From Tetradesmus obliquus (taxonomy: Eukaryota > Chlorophyta > Chlorophyceae > Sphaeropleales > Scenedesmaceae): a DNA stretch of 64,000 bases. Position numbers and translations under genes: made by a program. The DNA lies in NCBI GenBank assembly GCA_030272155.1, contig CP126195.1, forward strand, positions 6,369,001-6,433,000, in the 5' to 3' direction. Below the pieces are notes generated by a model. The model was not told the DNA's origin and did no database searches. It was given only the letters and a program-made list of their open reading frames with translations. Below are positions 12,645 through 24,300 of the stretch, piece by piece (the stretch's first letter is position 1; the number at the start of each line of letters is the position of its first letter).

Positions 12645-14032
12645 GCCTCGTTGCTGCCAGCAGGCAGTGCCTGCTTCTGCCATGTCTGCTGCTGCATGGT
12701 TTACTGCCCTGCCTTACCAGCTCACCTCATGCCATGCTACTGCAGGAGCTGACCAAGTCGATGGGCACCTTTGGCTTTGACATCCTGCAGGCGCTGGTGA
12801 ATGACATTGCGCCAGCAGCCAAGGTGAGGCTGCTTCAGGAAAAAAAACCCCATGCCAGCTGCCTCTGCAAGCAATGCTGCCGTGGCTATCTGCAGGTTCT
12901 GTTGTCCACAAGCAATATGCTGGTTTGCAGGAAAGTGCGCCCGATGCTGCAACAGCATGTTCTGCCTGCAAGCAACCCCTTACTGCCAGCATGGCTGTTC
13001 CTGCAATCATTTATGTGCCTTCAGGATGCCAATCTGTTTGGCGGTGTGTCTGTTCAGCTCATGCTCATCAGACATTGCCTGCATGTTGCCTGTGCCTATA
13101 AACACATGCCCTGTATGTATATGTTTGCTGAAATTGTGAGATGCTCCTGCCAACCCCACTAATGCTTGCACACTGCTGCGTGCGGTTCCTGCTGCTGTCA
13201 CCCCATCACTTGAAATGGCCGCAGGTCAAGGAGGCCATGAACGACATCAACGCTGCGCAGCGGCTGCGCCTGGCTGCTGTTGAGAAGGCGGAGGCGTCCA
13301 AGGTCAAGGTGGTCAAGGAGGCGGAGGCAGAGGCGGAGGCCAAGTACCTGCAGGGCGCGGGCGTGGCGCGCCAGCGGCAGGTGAGGATGCTGGCAGGAGC
13401 CGTGCTTCATCTTCCTGCACCTTGCGTGCACAAGCGTGGTGGTTCTTTGATTTGGTGGTGGCTCAGATGAGGAGAAGGTGGCCAGAGCACCATGCATCTG
13501 CTTTGCATCAAGGTAGCCACCCTTGCTGCTTACTTTGCTGTCAGCCGGAGCCATGCATGTGGCCATCAGGGCATGGTGTGTTGCAGTTTCGCAGCCTTTG
13601 CAGCTGGCATATCTGCAGCACAGGTAACACGGCTGTGTGTGCATTGCCTGCTATCATCATTGCTCCTGTTCTGTATACACCGCTGTAATTTCTCCACATT
13701 GTTCACTGACACCAGATGATGTTTCCCGCTGTTTTCCTCTGTGAATTGGCTGCACCCCACAGGCCATTGTGGCTGGCCTGCAGCAGTCAGTGCGCGACTT
13801 CAAGGAGTCAGTGACTGGCGTGGCTGCGCATGATGTGCTGGAGCTGATGCTGGTCACGCAGTACTTTGACATGCTGCGGGAAGTGGGCGCCAATGCTAAG
13901 ACCAACACTGTGTTCACGCCAGGGCCCAGTGTTGATGAGGGCGGTGCATGCGGCAGTGCTGCAGAGATGCTAGGAGACATGCGGAGGTCAATGCTGGAGG
14001 CTGGGTGTGTGCAAAGTATGAGCAGAGCATGA
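10770..14032 (+). CDS. HIR: Hypersensitive-induced-reaction (HIR) protein, SPFH/prohibitin superfamily
   Basis: Seven exons join in phase: 10770-10854, 11133-11236, 11459-11521, 11910-12041, 12746-12823, 13225-13380 and 13763-14032, giving 295 residues; plant HIR proteins are about 285. The order matches HIR throughout: [73 protein letters not shown] followed by [45 protein letters not shown] followed by [20 protein letters not shown]-type helix (actual start [20 protein letters not shown]), then [19 protein letters not shown]. Gly2 is a probable N-myristoylation site. HIR proteins are scaffolds of plasma-membrane microdomains linked to stress and cell-death signalling in plants; that role here is by family only. 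The C-terminus after TVFTPGP is slightly longer and diverged. The gene sits between a pseudogene and an intact copy of the giant surface protein. Confidence 0.92.
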
Positions 14033-15339
14033 TCTTGGTGGTGTTATGGACATTTGCTGCTTTGAGGTTTACCCTGGTTACCCTATTCCTATGGCTTGAG
14101 CCTTGATATGGTGGTCAGGGCCACACGTGTTCTTGCGGGGAAGTGTGCAGGAAGAGGGGAGGTGCGGAGTACTCGGGGTGGGGTGGGTGGTGGTGGCGGG
14201 GGGAGGGGGTGTGTGGGTGGGTGGGAGGGGGGCAACACCTAGTCAATCAAAGATCATGGCACTGGCTCAAGCTGCACATGCCACAGGCACTGGCAGTGAG
14301 AGGTGGTTATGTGTGAGTCCTGGCACTTTAACACGCTAAGCCAGTGCATCCATGCACCAGCCTTGCATGTCACGTTTCTGTTGCATTGGTGTCCTCAGTG
14401 CTGTAAAGGCTGACATGCAGTGCAGTGACAGGATGTCTTCAAGTTTCAGTGGATCCACAATCCTGCCATTGTTGCCGGGGGCGGTTCTGGCCATGTGTGT
14501 GCTGCCGTTTCTGCATTGTTTTTTTATGATTATGCAGTCAACCCGTCAAGCATGCTGTTGCAGTGCTCTGGCACGTATCGCCCAATACTAGTAGTTCTGG
14601 TTATTATTGTAACTGGACCGTGGCAGCACCGTGCGTGGCAGCGGCTTTGCACTGGTGTCACACAACAGGCAACGCTTCTGATATGCAGTACAGCGAATAC
14701 TACGCCTCGTAATCATGTCGCCGGTTAAATCCTGTTGCTGGACACGCCATGACCTCTTAAGGTGCCTTTATGGCAGCGGTTTGATAGCACCAAAGCTGTA
14801 CTGCCGAATGCAATGCAATGGCCTGCCTATGCAAGCGATACATCAAACCGCTATCAAGGCCGTGTGTTTACTTCCACCATCATGCTGCTGGCTCAGCCCG
14901 CATAGAACCATGCTCTCAACAAGTCCCGCACAGCTGGCAAGCGCCTCGTCTGCTTCTCCGGTCAAGTCCGGTGAAGTTGACATGGTTTGCTGGGCATACA
15001 AGACAATATTTGGCGTTTTTACCGGTTGAAAAAGCAGCTTAACTTCAACGGCAAGGCTGGGATGGCTTTACACGGCTCATGATATCTGTGAGTCACTGAC
15101 TTTGTCATTTGACTCAGTCAACCTAATGTCTGGTCGATATGTATCAGCCACAACATCATTATAACCATTGATTTCAGCAGCTGCTGCAGCATTGCAGCTA
15201 CTTTCGTTGTATTTTTGGCACCCGTGCTCGTCGCGTCTCAGCTGCAGCGGTGATAGGCCCACTCTTGCCCAGTCTTCACCAAACGCATCTGTTGCGCGTG
15301 TAAAACACACTCTGTGGCATTTTAAGTAGGCTTCGCACC
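14033..15339. other. 3' flank of HIR and promoter region of the giant gene, with a G-rich tract
   Basis: Candidate TGTAA poly(A) signals for HIR lie at 14402-14406 and 14608-14612. A strongly G-rich tract occupies about 14152-14233. The rest has no recognised gene; the 5' UTR and promoter of the gene starting at 15340 should lie at its right end. Confidence 0.5.
14152..14233 (+). repeat. G-rich tract with G-quadruplex potential
   Basis: Many runs of three to six guanines lie within about 80 bases on the + strand (GGGG, GGGTGGG, GGGGGG, GGGTGGGTGGG). This lies in the probable 3' UTR of the HIR gene. Quadruplex formation is an inference from the spacing. Confidence 0.6.
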
Positions 15340-18300
15340 ATGCCGCGGCGTGGCTGCTTGTGCCTGGCTGTCCTAGCAGGTGGGCGCCTGGTCAACAGCA
15401 GCACGCCTATGAGACGAGATCAACAGCAGCGTCTTCAACTCATTACTTTAAGAATATATATTTTCAGGCAATTAAACAGGAGATAACGCCGTGATGTCAG
15501 CCCAGCAGCAAAATCAACGCTAATACTTGTTGATGTTGACTGCAGCACAACGAGTGGCATCCTCCACCGGTAGAGCCGACTCGCAATTAACTTAACACGT
15601 TTAATGTTGCTTGCAGTTTTTTCCTGCCTATCAAGGTCGGTGCTGGGAGCTGCAGACTGCAGTGCGACATCTGCTGATGTCTCTTCTGGACCTGCAAATA
15701 CCTACTTCACAGCTGCGCAGCTGCATGCAGGTAGCTAGCTCTGCAGCCCTGCTTAAGTGGTGCCAAGACCAAAAAAGCAGCGGCTCACAACATCAAAGCC
15801 ACTTGCTGCATGTATGTGTGTTGCTGTGACTGTGCTCAAGCTTGTTTTCAGTACACCTGCAACACCCTGAACACTAGTGTTGCCATGGACAGTACTGTCC
15901 ATGGCAAAGGTCTTCATTTTGGCTGCACGAATGCCCAAACTGATCTATTGCCTACTAACAGACCGCATTTGCTGCTTGACTATTCTGTGCTTCATTGCAG
16001 TGACAGGAGGAGCTGACCTCGTAAAAGATGGAGGCACTGTTGTGTTCTCTCTGGTCCTCAGCCCTGGATCTTCATGGTCAAATGAAACGCTCAGCATAAC
16101 GCTCCCGAGCGGCTACAGTCCTGTGTGTAAGAACGCCACCGACAATGCTACCATTGTACTTGGCACCGAGGGACTCACTGGCACTTACAATGTGACGTGC
16201 ACCGTCACGTACACAGTGAACTCAACAGACGCAGAGGCAGGCGTCATCCCAGGTGGAGAGGTCATTGCTACATTGACAGATGCCAGTTCACCACCTATCG
16301 ACAGAAACATCACTGGCTGCACCCTTCCAAATGTGCCAGTGTATACTGGCTCTTCTGTGCAAGATGTAGGTGTTGCCCTGGCTCCAGGAGAGGCTTTGTA
16401 CTTGAGCGGTAAGCACTCTTCCCGAAGCTCACACAATGAGAGCTACCATCAGCTGTATAGACCCGTGAATGTCTATCACCTCACATCACGTGCACATCTT
16501 CAGCTGCTGATTGTGTTGAATCAGCCTTGTAAGTGCGCAGGAGAGGTTTGCTGATTAAACAACGGCAGAACAAGAAACCTCAGCTGTCAATGGTTCTCAA
16601 AGATATGCACATTAGATTAAGTGCACACGTGGCTGCAGGAGTGTGGCACGCCATGGCATATGGCATGGCAAACCCCCCAAAACATGAAAGATGTTCAGTT
16701 TCTTACACACATACACACTCACACACGTGTGTGCAGAGAACTGACCATCTTGTACTGTTGTGCTGCAGTGCCTGGAGCGACAACACAAAACCTCTTGCCA
16801 AGGCTTGGTGCCACAGTGGTGTATTCCTTTGTGGTCATGAATGGCGCAAAGAACCTCACGACCTCCTCCAACTTCACGCTGTCCACCAGCCCGGCAACAG
16901 GGAATTTGACTTGCCAAAATGATGCCAACCAGACCATTACTAGTGGCTCGCTTCTGGCGTACCCCCTGGCTCCTGGTGCCAACATCACATGCTACTTGGC
17001 AGTCATCGTGTCGAGCTCCCACCAAAGTGCAGGGAAGATTACAGGATTCCCAGTCACTGCCAGCTTCACAGGTGGCGAGGGCCTGTATGTGGTTCCTCTT
17101 GCAAGCACCGTCGACGTGCCTGTTGCTGCTGGTGCGGCTGCGGGCGTGCCCACTGCCTCTTTCCCACTGGCCAATGCTACTCTTAAGAACTTCATCGCTG
17201 GTGAGTGATAGCCATGTACAAATATAGGGGCCACAACCGCCAGCAGCAACTATCACACACTGAGCCATGGTCATGGAATTTGGTTCTTGGCCGGCCCAGG
17301 AAACTACAGAGATATGTTGCAGTGACACTCTGTCTGACAGTAGCTCACAGCCTGCTATTATACATGAATTGTATGCTCATTTGCACTAACTACAGGCTGT
17401 CTCAGCTGTTCCACCTGACAGTTCTGCATGCCACCTTTCCCTGTGGTTGCAGGGGTGGCCACTGCGGTTGACGGCAAGCTCCCAAAGCTCGGCGCGCCAG
17501 TCACCTATAGTGTTACCATAACCAATGGCGCAATGGCTGTGTCAACCGGCAACAACTTCACCTTCTCCACCACCCCTGCCTATGACGCTAACAGCCTGGA
17601 ATGCACCATGCTGAACTCTTCCAGCATGCCTGCGCCAGTTGTACATGGTGAAGCGCTCCCAGCGTCTCTGGCAGCAAACGCCAACATTACGTGCTCGTTT
17701 ACCGTCACTGTCACCACAGCACACCAAGCGATCGGGGCTATCCCTGCCATCACGGTGAACCCAGGCTTTGTCAGCAGCTCTATGGACTACGCATTGTCCG
17801 TTGCGCCAAGCTCTTCTGCAGCTGTGGCGGTTGCTAGCGGCACCAGCTTGGCTGCTGCATCCACATTTGCTACCAATGTGCCGTCAATTGCTGGTGAGTG
17901 AGCTGGCGGTGCACACCATATCAATGCTTGTGCCTAATTAAATTTTCGCTGTGTCCTGGTCTGTCCATAACCACATTGTCAAGCCGGCCTACGATGCCAT
18001 TGTATAGTCCTGGAAATCGAGATCGGTGCCATGCATGAAGCAGGCCTCCTGCTTTCATACCGTATGTCCACTACCCCATGCACATACGGTGTGCAACTAC
18101 CTCAGATAGACCATAATACATATGTACATGTCAGTTTCATCTTTCATTTTGGGCTCCCTACATTGATGCCAGCTGGCTCACTATGCGCTTGTGCGTGCCT
18201 GTACTGCTGCTGTTTTAATTGCATCTGCAGATGGTAATGCCACACTCACTGGTGGGAAACTCCCAATGCCTGGCGCAACGGTCACTTACACCGTGGACAT

Positions 18301-21300
18301 TGTCAATGGCCGGAAGACTTTGACTAACACCACCCAGTTCACTGCATTCACGGTGTCTTCTGAGGTGACTGCCACCAACGTGGCTTGCAAAGATGGTGCA
18401 AACAACACAGTTGCCTTGGCTGGGCCCGTCTCCCCAGTGCACGTAGCGGCAAATGCAACAATCATCACATGCACATTTGATGTTGGTGTCAGCACAACAC
18501 ACGCAGCAAGCGGGCAGCTTCCTTCCTTCACAGTTACTGCTGCCTTCACCTCATCACCAGCTGACCTCTCCCTGACCATGGAGCCCATTACTGTGCCGGC
18601 TGTACCAGTCCAGACAGGCTCTGCGCTGGCTGTTGCTGCAGCTGTCCCTCGTACTGGCACATTCCTGCAAGGTGATCACATAGGCAGATTGTGCGAGCTC
18701 CCGATGGCAGACGTCTCGCTGCGATATGGAGCATGGGCTCCATATGCAGCAGCAAGGCAGCCATGGCGCACTGCACATACGCATTTGTTTGATGAATCGT
18801 TTGATATGCACAGTTGTGTTGGCTATGTCGCATACTGTGCTGAACCACAACACCGCAGGCAGTGACAGCCGCAGTGAAGGCCTCATGCAGCCCACAAGCA
18901 GATTTATAGGTGCCAGCAGTCCGGCATAGCCAACAGTGCACCTCCATCCATGTGCAGCACTCACAGGCAACCATCGAATGTATGCCGCTGTTTGTACTGC
19001 AGTTGGGACACATAAAGTTGCAAAATCAGGTACCATCCTGGACTACGCTGTCACTCTGACCAACGGCAAGATGGCTGTGCCAAGCAACAGCACCCTCAGC
19101 GTTACCACATCCCTGTCAACCTTCGGCAACATCACCTGCAGCAGTGCTGGTGCTGACGTGCCACTGGATACAGCCATTCTTACAAATCCAGCTCTGGCTG
19201 CCAATGCTGTGGTGATCTGCAACTTCGCCGTGAACGTCACTGATGCTGAGAAGACCAGCGGGTCAGTGCCTGCCATCACTGTCACTGCCGCATTTGGCTT
19301 GGCAGCTTCTGACATGATCTTCAGCATCCCTGCCGCAACAACAGCAGCTGTTTCTGTTTTCAACGGCGCCTCGTACATCGTCAGCACCCCCTCCCTTGCA
19401 GTCACTGGTCCGTCCGTGACAGGTGCGGCAAGGAATATCCGTTTCATGCTGCACACCTTGCCTGCCACCTGCAGGGAGCCAAGGATATGCATGTACAGCT
19501 TGAACTGTCGCAGCTATATCACCCACAGGGTTGTCAAAAAGGCTACTTGGCTTTGTATTGTATCTGAATCATCCTGTGTCTGACATATGTTTGCTGTCCT
19601 GTTGCGCATGCAGTTGTTGGCGGCACCAAGCTGGCCCAGCAAGGTGCCACTGTGACATACTCCTTCACCATCATCAACGGCGACACTCCAGTGCCAGCAG
19701 GCAACATGAGCTTCACAGTGAACAGCACTGATGCAGCATACGCTGCTGCACCAGTTACCTGCACCCCAGACATCGCCACAGCTGTGGTGCCCGCCACAAG
19801 TGCCCTGGTGTGCTCCTTCCCCATCACTGTCACCGCTGCCCACATTGCAGCCACGCAGCTGCCGACTTTCAATGCAACGGCAACGAGCATTGCGTCCCCT
19901 GGTGGTTACTCCCTGCCACACAATGGTGTTGCTGTTCCTCTCTACACAGTTGCGTCCCTGACACCTGCTGCCCCAGCCATCACCTCCAACACAAGCACCT
20001 ACATCAATGGTTAGTACCTTGCTGGAAATGTGTCGTGTGCAGCTTTAGCGCAACTTGCTGGCTCTGCTGTCTTTCTTTGGTGCGTGCTTGCTGGCATGAT
20101 CAAGGATGGGAATATCATCACTAAACACATTGTGCTGCTCTTATCTGCAGTGAACGGCGTGAGGTTGGCGCGGAAGGACGCAACAATTGAGTACAGGTTC
20201 ATCTTGAAGAACGGTGCTGTGGAGATTCCCAGCGGCTCATCTGCCACCTTCACCTTCAACACAAGCATCACACCCCAGCCTGCAATCACCTGCACTGGCA
20301 TCACCATCAACACAACTGGAGTGCTGACAGCTGCCTTTGCAGCCTACGCAACTGCTGAGTGCACCTTTACACGCACAGTTGCTGCCAACAGCAACCTGCC
20401 TGCGCTCACAGTTGCAGCCAGCGTCACCCCTAGCGTCGCCACGTTCCCCACGAGCGGTGCTTACCCTGTAGTGCCGGTCCACAGTGGCAACCCCACTCTC
20501 CAGGTCACCAACGCCGTGACATCCACGAATGCAGCTGACTATGTTGATGGTGAGTGGTCAGGGTGCTGTCAGTTGATGCACATATGTTTAATTTGCGACG
20601 GCAACAGCTGCTGTGATAGCAGGCAGAGGAAGCAAGCAATAACCTTCACATGTTGCAATGCAGCGCTTTTCCAACTCCGGATCAACATCTGAGTGCATGT
20701 TGCTTGCTGTCATGCTGCAGTCACCTATCCTACTGGAGTTGTGCGCCGCGCCAAGGCAGGCGCTGTCGTCACCTACACAGTGGTGCTCATCAACGGAGCC
20801 ACCGCAGTCCCGGCCAACTCAAGCCTGACAATTGCCGGCAGCCTCCCCAACTTGACCATCAGTATCTCAAACTGCGCGCTAGACATGGCCAATGGCACTG
20901 CTGCTAATGTAACCATGGCCCTGCCGGGAAACAAAGCCCTGGTGTGCACCATTCCAGTGACAGTGTCTGCCAGCGACATTGTCAACACCAAGCTGCCAAG
21001 CTTCAAAGTGACTATGTCAGCCAGTGGCAATGCATTGTCTGTTTCTGCCACTGCCGATCCTGTGTTGCTCTACACGCGTCCATCCATCACTGTGTCCCCC
21101 TTATTCACTGGAACATTTGCAACTGGTGAGTAGACAACCAAGTGTGTCATGCCCCACCTAGGCAACTTAGCATGGCATGTGAGGCTGCTAGCAGTTCAAC
21201 AACAAGGTAATAATGCTGTTTTAGTGCTGTTCTAGACAATGTTGGCGCCCCTGACACGTGCATCACTGCAGTGCTTGCAGCGGACGTCCTTGAACTGTGA

Positions 21301-24300
21301 GACCCTCACGCAACCCCTAACACCCCGCCTCCTGCCGCCACAACGCCATGCAGTGAACTCCACAAACCTGTACAAGGCTGGATCCACCGCAACATACACC
21401 GTCAGGCTGATCAATGGTGCAGAGCCCATTCCTGCTACAGCTTTCCTGAGCCTTATTCCATCAGCCACAGCCCCAGGTGCCATTACCAGCTGCAATGTCG
21501 TTACTGACAGCGCCACCGTCCCAATGCCAAGGCCCGGCCTGGTCGAGTATGCCACCCTCACCTGCACAATCGTGCGCACGGTGACAGCCGCTGACATCAC
21601 CGCTGCTGCGCTGCCAGCGTTCAACATCACCGCAACAGTCACACCAGCTGGCGGCAACGCAACAGATTATGCCGCAGTGTCTGTGGCAGCCATCCCGCTC
21701 TTCACAGGCCTCCCGTGCACCAACTGCAGGACCTGCCTGGCCACCATGACAGCCTTCATCCAGCCCCTGCTCAACGCAACAGACGCCGCCCTGGTGGCAA
21801 ACCGCTTCAACGTGGAGTGCAAGAAGACCTACAACGCTGCACTGTGCGACGACCTCACCAACAGGACCATGGCCAGCCCCACTGGCTACTTTGCAAAGCG
21901 CGCAGGAAACATCTGCAAGCTGCTGGGCCAGTGCGACCCTGCGCAGTTTGAGACAGACTGCAGCCTGGCAACAGCCCCACTCGTGCCAGCAGCAACTGGA
22001 CTCGCCATTGATGTGTGCTCGGTCCCCGGCACAAACGGCTACACAACACTGGCAGTGCCAAACGTTGTTGCCAACATCACCACAGTGGCCAAGGGCTTCT
22101 GCTTCACAGATGCCAACTGCGCCAGCACGCAAGTGTGCGACAATGCCACTGTTGCTGGCGTGCAATGCGCCTGCAACAGCTCCACTGGTGCGGAGACGTG
22201 CGCGTCCTTCTACCAGTGTGTCGACTCGCCCTGCACCAACTGCAGGAACTGCCTGGCGTACATGCGCCCCTTCACCAGCACCTGGGGCAGCAAGACAACG
22301 GCCACCACTGGTGTTGATGTGGCGGCCGCCTTCAGGACCCACTGTGCAACCATTGGAGGTCCCTTGGCAGTCTGCAGTGGGGTTGCTCTGCGCATTGAGG
22401 CAAGCTACCAGGGCAACCTTGGCAAGCGCGCTGGCCTGCTGTGCCAGGCTGTTGGGCAGTGCCCTGCCAACCTTGCAACGCTGCCCGCCAACTGCACACT
22501 GGCGCCCAACACCACAGTCAACGGCTCAAGGCTGGAACCCGCCAACTTCAGCACCTGCAGTATCGATGGTGCCAGCTTTGGCAATGGCGTTGCTGGCATT
22601 GCAGCCGCCGCCAACTCCGCCAAGCCCAACAACACGTGTGTGATTGACGGTGACTGCCAGGTGTCAAATGCTACCGCGAACTTCACCTGCAGCTTTGCAG
22701 CTGGCAACCAGTTCTGCTACTGCAATGCCACCAGTGGTCAGGATGTCTGCAGTAACATTGGCGTGTGCAAGGGGGCAACACCTGTGTCCTGCCAGGCCTG
22801 CATCACATCCGTCAACAGCTTTGTGCAGCAGCAGTTGGCTGTGAAGGATGCCGCAGCTGTCGCCACAGCATTCAGCGCACGCTGTCCTTCCCTTATGGGC
22901 GAGCCAGCCGACTGTGCTGCAGCTGCCGACGCCATCCGTGCCAGCCCATATGGCAACGTCGGCAAGAGGGCAGCCAACCTGTGCAGCAGGATCTTCAGTA
23001 AGTGCATGCACTCGGTAGTTTAACAAAGACATGCTAGAAGCCTGATACCGCCATGTCTGCAAACTGCATGCCAGCAATACTCGGAACCTGGGTGTGCCAT
23101 GTTGTGCCCCTGCTGACACATGCCTGCTGCCATATTCAATTGTCGTGCCTAAGATGCGTTGCCTTGCTTCAATTGTCGTGCCTAAGATGCGTTGCCTAAG
23201 ATGCGTTGGCTTGCTGTTGCAGAGTGCATGCCCAACACACCAGGGCCTTACAACGCAACAAATGTGCTGAACGCAACACTCAGCTTCAATCAAAACTCAG
23301 ACGTGTGCACGGTTGAGGGTGTTGTGGGTGGCAACAAGGTGCCAGGCGTGGCTGACACACTGGCCCTGCCAAACAACCGCACATGCAACCTGAATGACCA
23401 GACATGTGGCGGTGACATTGACCTGATGTGCGACCTCACTACCACCGCCGGCGATGTGTGCAAGTGCGAGGCAACCAGCGGTGGCATCGTCCCTCCTGGG
23501 ACTGATGTGTGCGAGAAGTACAGCCCCTGCATCCGCACCCCCTGCAAGATCTGCTCCGATTGCCTGGCCGACATGACAGCCTTTGTCAGCCAGCAGCAGT
23601 ACACCTTGGCTCAGGCTGACATTGCGGCAGCATTCCAGCCATACTGCCTGGCCAAGAACTACACAGCAGCCAGCTGTGCAGCAGCCACCACCCAAATCCT
23701 GGCAAGCCCATTGCCATTTGGCAAGCGCGCGGCGTCCCTGTGCGCCACCATGACCATGTGCAACGCAAGCACCATCGTCGACACATGCGTGCTTAAGCCC
23801 ACTTCAGCCGTCAACGGCACTGGCAGCGCTGCACTGGACCTGTGCGCGGTTGAGGGAGTGGCCGCTGGCAGCGATGTGCAGGGCACCACTCGTGACCTCA
23901 ACCTGCCAGCTGGCAGGTGCGACACTGACGCCGGCTGCAACCCCAATGGCGGCAATGACTGGATGTGCAACCTGAACCTCACGGCGCAGCTGTGCACGTG
24001 CTACAAGGGAGAGGACAAGTGCAGGGCTGTGGGCACGTGCCAGCTGAGGCCATGCCCTGCTTGCACAAAGTGCCTGGCTGACTTCCAGGGCGTTGCGCCA
24101 GACACGTTCAATACAATGTGCACCACAGGCCCAGCAAACCGTTCTGCCACCGCTTGCACTAACGCTCTGAATGGCATCACCAACAGCTTCCTGCAGAACG
24201 CTGGCCGCAGGGCTGGTGCTGTTTGCCAGCTGCTGGGAGAGTGCGCTCCAGCGAGGATGGCCGGCTGCAAGTGAGTCGTGAAGTTGAACCGATAAGCCAG

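Noticed and set aside
21461-22342. 293-codon minus-strand open frame within the giant gene
   Set aside because: It overlaps the well-supported + strand exon 21354-22997 and shows only His/Gly/Cys composition expected from the antisense of Ala/Thr/Asn/Cys-rich coding sequence.
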